DNA from: Symbiodinium natans
Lineage: Eukaryota; Sar; Dinophyceae; Suessiales; Symbiodiniaceae
Direction of reading: 5' to 3'
Length of the DNA stretch: 18,295 nucleotides
Assembly: GCA_905221605.1 (NCBI GenBank)
Contig: CAJNDS010001454.1
Coordinates: forward strand, 1 to 18,295
The number at the start of each line of letters is the position of its first letter. Position 1 is the first letter of the stretch. The notes under the pieces were generated by a model. That model saw only the letters and a program-made list of their open reading frames with translations, was not told the DNA's origin and ran no database searches. Below, piece after piece: positions 7,790 through 16,109 of the stretch. A program made the position numbers and the translations under genes.

Positions 7790-8760
7790 GGCACCTTCGC
7801 ATGCTGGATGAAGAAGAGCAGTGGGCCGTGTCGCGTCAGGTGTCGAATTACTTTACCGAATGAACTATGAACGACTTCCGATCTGCAGGCCTTTTCTACC
7901 TATGGAAGGTGCCCTTAATTCAAGGCTCACAAATTTTTCGGGCTCACTCATAGAATCGTTTTCCCTGTTTAAGGAGACCGAAGTATTGTTATTGATTTGA
8001 TTGAAATCTTGGTATGATTGTGTGGGTGTTTAGTTCTGCCAGTGTCTCCGAAGAGAATATGGCTCAAATTGAATCCATCTTCTGCATTTGGTAGAGTCTC
8101 CACTCGTGCAAAAGCAGCGGCCAGCTTTGTCTTCGAAAATTTACGGCCTCTCAGATGACGAAGACATATATCTTTTCTTCGTCAGAAAATGTTTAGAATA
8201 ATACGAAGAACAAAATACTGGAACACTCATAAATCGGTTCAATAGTGCCAAGGGAAAATTTTTTGAAAAATACAAACACTATATGAACTCCAGCAATTTT
8301 GATAGTTCCAACATTTTTTCGAAAAGAAGCAAACCCCGAGAGCTTTTATGATACAACATTTGTTCTTGAAATGCAGAAAATTCGGTTTTTCAATTTTTCC
8401 CATAGTTACAATCTCCGAATAAATTTTACGTAAATAGAGCATGTAGATCAAACGAATGGACAAACTTAGACAAATGAATATTGTAAAATACACATATAAT
8501 GAACATAGTAGTAATCTTTTCCCTTGAGTACACTCATGGAGTAGCATTTGAAAAAGAATACTTAGTCGAAATCAAGAAGCCAAAAAATCGAGAAACAGAA
8601 AAACACAAGCCGAGCAAAACCATTAAAGACCAACAAATGACAACCAACAAGTCCAAAAACCACGAAGCCAACCTATTCCAGAACCAAAAGTTGGGCTTGC
8701 CTTTACCGTCGGATATTTTGTATTGATACTCTGTTCTCGAATAGAAGTCTATGATTTTTT
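7790..8760. other. AT-rich island without supported genes
   Basis: From about 7900 the sequence becomes clearly richer in A and T than its flanks, with runs such as AAAATTTTTTGAAAAATAC. Frames here (for example 8239-8547 on the minus strand and 8499-8726 on the plus strand) are short and lysine- or leucine-rich, as random AT-rich DNA gives. A short perfect hairpin is at 8157-8183. Confidence 0.5.
8157..8183. other. 8-bp inverted repeat (hairpin)
   Basis: GACGAAGA (8157-8164) is the reverse complement of TCTTCGTC (8176-8183), with an 11-nt loop. It stands alone, and no role is evident. Confidence 0.6.
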
Positions 8761-11180
8761 GATCCCTGTCCCTCCAAATGCGCTGGTCACGCCCCTGCGC
8801 CCAGCTGCGCGGCGTAAACTAAGTTTCCCGGCAAGCTGGCCCAAAACCACACGAAACCAAAAAAGCTGAGGCTGCCCCAAGCCACACGAAGCGTAACAAA
8901 CTGCATGTACCCGGGGGCGCACGAAGCTGGTTTTCTTTGGTTTTCTGCATTTTCCTTGTTTCTTGTCTTCGTAGAGCAGTCACGATTGACAGCTGAATCC
9001 TTGTGCCTTTAATTTGGGACTTCGCTTGAAGCAACAACCTGGCAAAACATGCGGCATTTTCCTGTGGTGGTTGTGAAACTGGTGGGAGTCAAAGTTCCAA
9101 TGCTTTCTTGATCATGCCAATGCTCGTGACGAAACTCAAAACGGGCCATTCGCAAATTTTTGTGCCAAGCAACGAAACATTCTTCTATAACGTTTGCTTG
9201 AAGTCGGTGAGTAACCTTCATGATGTATTCTTTGTGCCTCCCCACATGAAACTGTTGTGTGGGCTTGCTTCAAATTTCGTCAACGGCGATGGGGGCGGAG
9301 GTTTTGGTTCATGCCGAAAAACAAGAAAGTCCAGGTATCCCATGTACTGGGAGGGCAGGCAAGTAGTGTGTCACGTGATCAAGGGCTGGAGAGCGGCTAT
9401 GTTGATTTTCGCACGAAGACGTGAAAGCTTTTGCAAGCTGTTGACGTTGGTTGCACCACGGCGGGCTTGTCGCATTTGCTTGGTATGTCTTCAGGGTGGG
9501 CATTGTATTTTGCTTTCTATTTGTCTTGGAACTTCGGCATCTGCAGCATGCAGGTTGAAAGTTTGAGCCGAAAGATCCATAGTCACCGCACGATGTCTAC
9601 ATGGTTATGACGATTCATGGGAATTGTGGTGTGCGTGTTCTGGTACTTCCTGGTTCACATATGCAGGGTTCACAGCGGCGGTTGTAAAGGGCTTTGTCAG
9701 TGGGATTCGCCATGGAAGCAGCGCAGCCGCTGAGCGCTCGGTCCGAGGCGAAGACTTTAAATGACAAGCGCATAAACAATTCCAAAGAAGCCAAAAAAAC
9801 ATTGTCCAGCTGCCTTCGTGTGGAAAGGTTGATCTATGTGTTGACAGGTAAATTTCGTTCGATCGGATAAGCTTCAAGGAAGCCTTTAAATCCCCCAAAC
9901 TCCTGAATGACGGTACGGGGGGACAATTTCCCTCGAGAGCTGACAAATCCCGAAACCTTGCCTTCGGTGGTTGCGAGGATGCTGCCTCCATGCCGAACTC
10001 TGCACGAGGGCTCCTCGAGGACGGTCTTCGCTTGTTTGTCGTGCAAAATGGACGCAAAGGTACGCAGGCTTGTTGTTTGTGGGGTTTCAGGCGTCAGCGA
10101 GGGGGGCCTGGGACATAGGAAGAAGGTCCAAGGCATACAAGATAGCGGTGGCGGATTGAGATCTGCTGAAGCATCGAGCCCTTGTCGTTGCAGTGATACA
10201 AGACATCCGAGCCGCCGAGCCACAGTCTTGGTTCAGGTGGAGCAGCCGGACTTGCAGATGCCCATGAAGGGGTCCCATGAAATCTCCGAAGAGGACCCCG
10301 TTGAACCTCTTGCCCCATGGTTTTTTGGAAGCTTCGGGGCATCGAGTAAGCATACATTGAGCCCCAGCTGCCCTTTACATCGTCCCAACCCCTTCGTTGA
10401 ACGCTTGTCACGTGCTGGATGTTGAGTTATGGTCGTTTTGGGGTGCGAGAGTAGGAACTGCGATTAGGTCCTCAACGTGTGGTCTGGTGCAGATCTTACC
10501 TTAAGGACCGGCGGTTTTGAGGTTTAGGGGTTTTATGATTTCGACACGGTGTGGACTTCAACATCACAAGCAGTAAGATAAGGACAGCCACATGCAGGAG
10601 TTTCAACAACTGGATGTCTTCATCAATCAGATGATTGGCTGCTTGCAGCAGTGTGAGCCGCACAGACTGCACAAAGAAAACGAGTCAGCGAGTCTGCATG
10701 TTCTCCCAAAGCCAGTCCTTGATGCAGGCGAGTTGTGGATTACTGCGAGTTGGTTTACCACGACAAGTGTCAGCCGAGGCTGATCTTCTTCGTCGGCCTG
10801 CCTCTGATGGGCCCTCTGACCCTATAAAAAGTTGAAGGTTCGCCGAAGGCCCCGAGGTGGGAGGAGTGTTTTACGGTGCAGGGATCTGGTTCCATTTTGG
10901 GTTGCCCAGTGCAAGCGCAACATTATGCCACCTTGAAATTGCCCAGTGACGCAGCATGATGGCCTAAAGTCACGCGACAGCAGAACAGCTCAGGCATAGC
11001 CGGTGCTTTCTTTACAACGAAGGAAGCAGGCCCCGAAGAGTTTGGGTGGATTCCGTTTCGAATACCCACAAAGGAACACGTGCCACACAGTGAAGCATGT
11101 TTTTTTGCTGTTTGTTGGAAATGCGTACAATGGATACAGTATCCAAGCAACCGGATGGCTGTATGTGGCGATTTGGGTTA
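8761..11180. other. Unannotated sequence, no supportable gene
   Basis: About 2.4 kb of mixed composition. The longest frames (9108-9566 +, 9907-10425 +, 9605-10057 -) have no recognisable motif, no low-complexity cause and no consistent codon preference, and they overlap each other on both strands. Intron-split exons cannot be excluded by eye. A lone TTTAGGGG lies near 10525. Nothing else could be identified. Confidence 0.4.
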
Positions 11181-11570
11181 ATTTTAGGTAAGTTTGAGGT
11201 TCAGGGTGTTAGCACCAAAAGGCGCAACTAGGCTGTCAAGGGCATGTGCATGCTCCGAGTCGCTGCTTTGCGTTTGTGGGGGTGTGTTCTTTGGACGGGA
11301 TCCTCAGGGAACTAGAAGGACCGAATTGACAGGTTTCCCAATTCTCTTTTACCTCGGGTACGTGCCCCTCCTGCTGGTCAACAAGGGCATCGAGCTTTAT
11401 TTCCTCCAGCACTGGAAGAACATGGCTGGCAGCTCAGACGCCACATGTTACCACAGCCAGGCCTCAATCCCAACATTCCCAACCCTCAAGCTCTTTTCGT
11501 TCTTTTCTTCCCGCCCGAGCCTACTATTGTCCTCGGCCCTCTGTTTTCGCTGTTGGGATGAAACTGTGAG
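11181..11570 (+). other. Weak open frame with a hydrophobic stretch, probably not a gene
   Basis: A + frame from ATG 11194 stays open through this segment and includes FPILFYLGYVPLLLVNKGIE, which could be a membrane helix. It then runs into the A/C low-complexity tract, where it becomes Pro/Lys repeats. No family is recognised, and the frame may be accidental. Confidence 0.15.
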
Positions 11571-11688
11571 CCAAAAAGAAAAGGAAAGAAGAAAAACCTC
11601 CCCAAAATCCCCCCAACCCAAGACCCCCCCAAAACAAAACAAAAACCCACCAAAAACCCCCCAAAACCCCCCCCAAAAAACCCCCCCC

Positions 11689-11724
<36 letters not shown>

Positions 11725-11847
11725 CCAAACCCCCCCCTAGAAACCCCCCCCCAAGACCCCCCCCAAAACCCCAAAACCCATCCAAAACCCCCCCCCAAAA
11801 CCCACCCTCTCCCTGCCTCCCTGCCTCCTCCCTCCCTGCCTCCTCCC
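11571..11847 (+). repeat. A/C-rich low-complexity tract with a 33-bp poly(A) run and CCTCCC tail
   Basis: Alternating runs of C and A (CCCCCCAAAA-type) include 33 consecutive A at 11690-11722. From about 11805 it passes into CCCTGCCTCC repeats. The minus strand is correspondingly G-rich and could form G-quadruplexes. Glycine/phenylalanine or proline/lysine frames over it are composition artefacts. Confidence 0.9.
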
Positions 11848-11874
11848 GAAAATGAAAAACATAGTTCCAAAAAA

Positions 11875-11950
11875 AAAACTTTCGCCCAAAACTTTCGCCC
11901 AAAACTTTCGCCCAAAACTTTCGCTCAAAACGTTTCGGTCAAAACGTTAT
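11875..11950 (+). repeat. 13-bp AAAACTTTCGCCC array (module copy 1)
   Basis: About five units with the core AAACTTTCG and spacer CCC, changing to CTC and then GTC at the right end. It is preceded by AAAATGAAAAACATAGTTCC, which also precedes the second block, and followed by the fixed leader ending TGGGACCC. Confidence 0.9.
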
Positions 11951-11977
11951 TGGGACCCAAACCCTATACAATTTCTA
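11951..11977 (+). repeat. Fixed leader before telomere array (copy 1)
   Basis: GGGACCCAAACCCTATACAA followed by TTTCTA joins the 13-bp array to the CCCTAAA array. The same leader recurs at about 12279-12304 and 15685-15710. Confidence 0.85.
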
Positions 11978-12041
11978 TAAACCCTAAACCCTAAACCCTA
12001 AACCCTAAACCCTAAACCCTAAACCCTAAACCCTAAACCCT
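11978..12041 (+). repeat. Interstitial telomere array A, (CCCTAAA) about 9 copies
   Basis: Pure CCCTAAA heptamers, the plant/dinoflagellate-type telomere repeat read on the C-rich strand. It exits into TCAAGATTGG, a junction similar to that of array C (TCAAGACAAA). Confidence 0.97.
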
Positions 12042-12174
12042 CAAGATTGGCTCCCAGAGCCCAAAATTGGCTCCCCCAAAGCCCAATTAAAAGCCCAAAA
12101 TTGGCCCCCAAAGCCTACAACTCCACGCCGCCCCCTCCCCCCTCCCAAAAATGAAAAGCATAGTTCCAAAAAAC
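12042..12174 (+). repeat. Short GCCCAAAATTGGCTCCC repeats and C-rich tract
   Basis: About three degenerate copies of GCCCAAAATTGGCTCCCCAA are followed by a CCCCCTCCCCCCTCCC tract and AAAATGAAAAGCATAGTTCC. The last element matches the same position in module copy 1. Confidence 0.75.
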
Positions 12175-12278
12175 AAAACGTTTCGGTCAAAACTTTCGGT
12201 CAAAACTGTCGGTCAAAACGTTTCGGTCAAAACGTTTCGGTCAAAACTTTCGGTCAAAACTTTCGGTCAAAACTTTTT
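12175..12278 (+). repeat. 13/14-bp AAAACTTTCGGTC array (module copy 2)
   Basis: About eight units alternate between AAAACTTTCGGTC (13 bp) and AAAACGTTTCGGTC (14 bp). The spacer is GTC throughout, unlike CCC in copy 1 and TAC in copy 3. Confidence 0.9.
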
Positions 12279-12304
12279 GGGACCCAAACCCTATACAATT
12301 TCTA

Positions 12305-12381
12305 TAAACCCTAAACCCTAAACCCTAAACCCTAAACCCTAAACCCATAAACCCCTAAACCCTAAACCCTAAACCCTAAAC
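12305..12381 (+). repeat. Interstitial telomere array B, (CCCTAAA) about 11 copies
   Basis: CCCTAAA heptamers with two variants in the middle (CCCATAAA and CCCCTAAA). It is bounded on the left by the fixed leader (about 12279-12304) and on the right by the five-hairpin cassette. Confidence 0.97.
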
Positions 12382-12539
12382 TGAAGACCGGCCCCCTTTC
12401 CAGCGATAGGGGCCGGTCGTTAGCAGGCCACCGGCAGGGGCCTGCGGACCCGTAGGCGAAGGCCGAAAGGCGAGCCGTAGGGTCCTGGACCTCAGGTCCA
12501 CGCGGCGCTCGAATAGGCCGCTTCTGTCAGCCTATATAA
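12381..12539 (+). other. Five-hairpin GC-rich cassette, copy 1 (candidate structured RNA or DNA element)
   Basis: Five inverted repeats follow one another almost without spacers. H1 is GACCGGCCCC (12386-12395) with GGGGCCGGTC (12409-12418). H2 is GCAGGCC (12423-12429) with GGCCTGC (12439-12445). H3 is GGACCC (12446-12451) with GGGTCC (12480-12485), enclosing a GGC/GCC helix and a GCC-GAAA-GGC hairpin with a GNRA-type loop. H4 is TGGACCTCAGGTCCA (12486-12500). H5 is GCGGC (12502-12506) with GCCGC (12517-12521). H2, H3 and H4 abut directly. The 159 bp are identical to 15834-15992. No coding frame explains it. No tRNA, rRNA or known ribozyme core was recognised, and transcription is not shown. 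Confidence 0.75.
12533..12539 (+). promoter_or_regulatory. TATA-like motif after hairpin cassette (copy 1)
   Basis: TATATAA lies 12 nt after the last hairpin and is conserved in copy 2 (15986-15992). Dinoflagellate nuclear promoters are not generally reported to rely on a TATA box, so this is only a candidate. Confidence 0.15.
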
Positions 12540-12599
12540 TGATAGCCCTAAACCCAGGTGCAAACGACCGGGCAGGCTTGAAGTCCTCTGGGCTCATTA

Positions 12600-14741
12600 G
12601 GGCCCGAAAGCTTAAAGGAAGAGTTTGGGAACCTGAAATTAAGGCCCGGAGGCTTAAATTCAGGGTTTGGGCACTCAAAATTAAAGCCCGGAGGCTTAAA
12701 TTAACGGTTTGGGAACCTAAAATTGAGGCCCGGAGGCTTAAATTACGGGTTTGGGAACCGAAAATCAAGGCCCGGAGGCTTAAATTAAGGGTTTGGGAAC
12801 CTAAAATTAAGGCCCGGAGGCATAAATTAAGGGTTTGGGAACCTAAAAAGGCCCGGAGGCTTAAATTAAGGGTTTGGCTAAAATTAAGGCCCGGAGGCTT
12901 AAATTAAGGGTTTGGGAACCTAAAATTAAGGCCCGGAGGCTTAAATTAAGGGTTTGGGAACCTAAAAATAAGGCCTGGAGGCTAAAAATTAAGGGTTTGG
13001 GAACCTAAAATTAAGGCCCGGAGGCTTAAATTAAGGGTTTGGGAACCTAAAATTAAGGCCCGGACGCGCTTAAATTAAGGGTTTGGGAACCGAAAATTAA
13101 GGCCCGGAAGCTTAAATTAAGGGTTTGGGAACCTAAAATTAAGGCCCCTTAAGGGTTTGGGAACTTAATCTTAAGGCCCGGAAGCTTATTTTAAGGGTTT
13201 GGGAACCTAAAATTAAGGCCCGGAGGCTTAAATTAAGGGTTTGGGAACCTAAAATTACGGCCCGGAGGCTTAAATTAAGGGTTTGGGAACCTAAAATTAA
13301 GGCCCGGAGGCTTAAAAATTAAGGGTTTGGGAACCGAAAATTAAGGCCCGGAGGCGCTTAAATTAAGGGTTTGGGAACCGAAAAAACAAGCCAGGAGGCT
13401 TTAAATTAAGGGTTTTGTGAAACCTACAAATTAAGGCCCGGGACGGTTAACGTTTGCTGAAGGGTTGCTGGGAACCTAAAAATTAAGGCGGAATTGGGAA
13501 ACCTAAACCAGTAAGGCCGGCAGCTTAATAAGGGTTGGGAACCTCTAAAATTAAGGCAGGATGGCTGGCGGGTTTGGAAACCGAAAAAATTTTTACGGAC
13601 GAGAGGCTTTAAAAAACAAGTGGTTGGGAACCTAAAATTAAGGCCCGGAGGCTTAAATTAAGGGTTTGGAAACCGAAAATTAAGGCCCGGAGGCTTAAAT
13701 TAAGTGTTTGGGAACCTAAAATTAAGGCCCGGAGGCTTAAATTAAGGGTTTGGGAACCGAAAATTAAGGCCCGGAGGCTTAAATTAAGGGTTTGGGAACC
13801 TAAAATTAAGGCCCGGAGGCTTAAATTAAGGGTTTGGGAACCGAAAATCAAGGCCCGGAGGCTTAAATTAAGGGTTTGGGAACCTAAAATTAAGGCCCGG
13901 AGGCTTATTTTAAGGGTTTGGGAACCTAAAATTAAGGCCCGGAGGCTTAAATTAAGGGTTTGGGAACCTAAAATTAAGGCCCGGAGGCGCTTAAATCAAA
14001 GGTTTGGGAACCTACAATTTAAGCTCGGAGACTTAAATTATGGGTTTAGGAACCTCAAATTACCGCCCGGAAGCTTAAATTAAGGGTTTTGGATTAAGGG
14101 TTTGGAACCTAGAATTAAAGCCCGGGGGCTGAAATTACGAGTTTGGGAACCTAAAATTAAGGCCCGGAGGCTTGAATTAAGGGTTTTGGAACTTAAAATG
14201 AAGGGTCGGAGGCTTAAATTCAGGGTTTGGGAACTCACGTTTAAGGCCCGGAGGCTGACATAAAAGGTTTGGGAACCTGAGAAAATTAGGCCTGGAGGCC
14301 TGAAATAAGGGGTTTGGGAACCTAAAATTAGGGCCCGGAGGCTTAAATTAAGGGTTTGGGACCTTAAAATAAAGGTCCGGAGGCGTAAATTAAGGGTTTG
14401 GGAACCTAAAATTTAGGCCCGGAAGCTTAAATTCAGAGTTTGTGAATTAAAATCACGGCCCGGAATTTAAAATTCAGGGGTTTGGGAATTTAAATTAAGG
14501 CCCGGAATTTAAAATTAAAGCCCGGAGGCTTAAAATAAGGGTTTAAGAACCTAAATGAAGGGTCGGAAGCTTAAATTAAGGGTTTGGGAACCCACGTTTA
14601 AGGCCCGGATGCGTAAATTAAGGGCTTGAGAACCTAAAACTTAAATCAAGGGTTGGGGAACCTCAAATTAAGGCCCGGAGGCTTAAATTAAGGGTTTGGG
14701 ACTTTAGAAACACAGGCCCGGAGGCTTACATTAAGGGTTTG
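12600..14741 (+). repeat. 42-bp satellite array (about 50 monomers)
   Basis: The monomer is about AAGGCCCGGAGGCTTAAATT followed by AAGGGTTTGGGAACCTAAAATT, 42 bp. It contains AAGGGTTTGGG, close to the telomere repeat TTTAGGGTTTAGGG but on the strand opposite to the nearby telomere blocks. Monomers are most uniform at about 12750-13380 and 13620-14000. They are scrambled at 13380-13620 and degenerate toward the right end. Because 42 is 14 codons, frames stay open on both strands (RRLKLRVWEPKIKA repeats); these are not taken as genes. Confidence 0.95.
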
Positions 14742-15145
14742 AACATGCTTTGAAAGTTTGCTAAGACCACGGAGTGGATTCGAGTCGAGCCTGCTGCTTT
14801 TGCCGTCGCCAATCCTGAAAGGGCTTGAAAGTCTTCCAGGGACCACGGAGTGGAATCGAGTCCAGCCTGCCGCTTTTGCCGCAGCCAATCCTGAAAGGGC
14901 TAAACGTCCAGCCTTGAAACGGTTTCGAAGAACTGCTGAGTGGAAACGAGTCGAGACTGCTGACGGTTGCTCATTTTGGGGATTCTGCTCTACCAAGCCA
15001 TATATCCCCCCTTGATAGGGGGGTTGGGGGGTAGACAACCCTAAACCCGTCTAAGGTTTGTATTTTGGGCGGGAGGGGGGGCATTGCAGCCATGCGCCGA
15101 CCCCCAACCACTTCATGGAGGGGGTCGAAGCGCACTCGCAGCGAA
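14742..15145 (+). repeat. Three-copy 76-91-bp repeat plus GC hairpins between satellite and telomere array C
   Basis: GACCACGGAGTGGATTCGAG starts at 14765 and recurs at 14841 with GCCAATCCTGAAAGGGCT downstream. A more diverged third copy starts at about 14932. Two hairpins follow: CCCCCC (15006-15011) with GGGGGG (15018-15023), and CGACCCCC (15098-15105) with GGGGGTCG (15120-15127). No gene is supported. Confidence 0.75.
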
Positions 15146-15312
15146 AACCCTAAACCCTAAACCCTAAACCCTAAACCCTAAACCCTAAACCCTAAACCCT
15201 AAACCCTAAACCCTAAACCCTAAACCCTAAACCCTAAACCCTAAACCCTAAACCCTAAACCCTAAACCCTAAACCCTAAACCCTAAACCCTAAACCCTAA
15301 ACACTAAACCCT
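15145..15312 (+). repeat. Interstitial telomere array C, (CCCTAAA) 24 copies
   Basis: The longest telomere block in the window, pure except for one CACTAAA near the right end. Unlike arrays A, B and D it lacks the fixed leader on its left (flank GCAGCGAA). It exits into TCAAGACAAA. Confidence 0.97.
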
Positions 15313-15480
15313 CAAGACAAAATAAATAGAAATTGTATGTGGTATCATTCTGAATTTTCAAGTTATTTGTCTAAACAGCTGACGAGCTGAGTTTAAATCT
15401 GAGGCCAAATGCTCAATTTACTTAAACCTCGCCCTCCCCACCCCCCTCCCGTAGCAATCTGCAACACTTTCAAGATATGT
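15313..15480. other. Short unique spacer, nothing recognised
   Basis: AT-rich at first (AAATAAATAGAAATTG), then passing into the C-rich tract. No gene or repeat was seen. Confidence 0.4.
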
Positions 15481-15605
15481 CCCCCCCCCTCTCGCCCCCC
15501 CCCCTCCCCCCCTCCCCCCCCTCCCCCCCCTCCTCAACCCCCCCCCTCGCCCCTCCCCCCCCCTCCCCCCCCCCTCTCCCCCCCCCTCTCCCTCCCACCT
15601 CCTCC
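15481..15605 (+). repeat. Poly-C / CCCCCTC tract
   Basis: Long C runs broken by T or by CTCG. The opposite strand has repeated G runs able to form G-quadruplexes. Poly-proline frames are artefacts. It occupies the C-rich position of module copy 3. Confidence 0.95.
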
Positions 15606-15621
15606 AGCAGCTTTAAAAAAC

Positions 15622-15680
15622 AAAACTTTCGTACGAAACTTTCGTACGAAACTTTCGTACGAAACTTTCGTACGAAACGT
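15622..15680 (+). repeat. 13-bp GAAACTTTCGTAC array (module copy 3)
   Basis: Four units with the core AAACTTTCG and spacer TAC. The spacer creates the perfect palindrome TTTCGTACGAAA at each junction. It ends in AAACGTTATTGGGACCC, as copy 1 does. Confidence 0.93.
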
Positions 15681-15710
15681 TATTGGGACCCAAACCCTAT
15701 ACAATTTCTA

Positions 15711-15834
15711 TAAACCCTAAACCCTAAACCCTAAACCCTAAACCCTAAACCCTAAACCCTAAACCCTAAACCCTAAACCCTAAACCCTAGACCCTAAACC
15801 CTAAACCCTAAACCCTAAACCCTAAACCCTAAAC
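15711..15834 (+). repeat. Interstitial telomere array D, (CCCTAAA) about 18 copies
   Basis: CCCTAAA heptamers with one CCCTAGA. It is preceded by the fixed leader (about 15685-15710) and followed directly by the second five-hairpin cassette, the same arrangement as array B. Confidence 0.97.
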
Positions 15835-15992
15835 TGAAGACCGGCCCCCTTTCCAGCGATAGGGGCCGGTCGTTAGCAGGCCACCGGCAGGGGCCTGCGG
15901 ACCCGTAGGCGAAGGCCGAAAGGCGAGCCGTAGGGTCCTGGACCTCAGGTCCACGCGGCGCTCGAATAGGCCGCTTCTGTCAGCCTATATAA
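15834..15992 (+). other. Five-hairpin GC-rich cassette, copy 2
   Basis: Identical base for base to 12381-12539 (offset 3453), including all five inverted repeats (H1 15839-15871 through H5 15955-15974) and the TATATAA. Beyond it the two copies differ at many positions in the next 60 or so bases, then converge again at GCCCGAAAGCTTAAAGGAAG. Confidence 0.75.
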
Positions 15993-16109
15993 AGATAGCC
16001 CTAAACCTTCGTGCAAACGACCGGGCACCCCTGAAAACCTCCCCCTGGGTTCATGAAGGCCCGAAAGCTTAAAGGAAGAGTTTGGGAACCTGAAATTGAG
16101 GCCCGGAGG
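15993..16109 (+). repeat. Cassette flank and a single 42-bp satellite monomer, truncated
   Basis: It carries GTGCAAACGACCGGGCA, then GCCCGAAAGCTTAAAGGAAG, AGTTTGGGAACCTGAAATTG and AGGCCCGGAGG, as at the start of the long satellite. At 16110 it switches abruptly to the 380-bp repeat. Confidence 0.85.

Noticed and set aside
8819-10425. Several 60-170-codon frames on both strands
   Set aside because: They overlap each other, show no family motif or consistent composition, and none could be supported.
11448-11928. Gly/Phe-rich minus-strand and Pro/Lys-rich plus-strand frames
   Set aside because: They are products of the A/C low-complexity tract.
12381-12425. Hammerhead ribozyme core (CTGAAGA followed by a stem)
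   Set aside because: CTGANGA is present before H1, but the GAAA expected after the stem is TCGTT, and no cleavage-site strand is seen.
12446-12521. tRNA-like or Pol III promoter (A/B box) in the hairpin cassette
   Set aside because: GCTCGAATA only partly resembles a B box, the A-box candidate fails key positions, and no cloverleaf can be drawn.
12532-13851. Reading frames with 14-residue repeats (RRLKLRVWEPKIKA and NLSLRALI types)
   Set aside because: The 42-bp satellite period is a multiple of three, so open frames arise on both strands; the units decay freely with frame-breaking indels.
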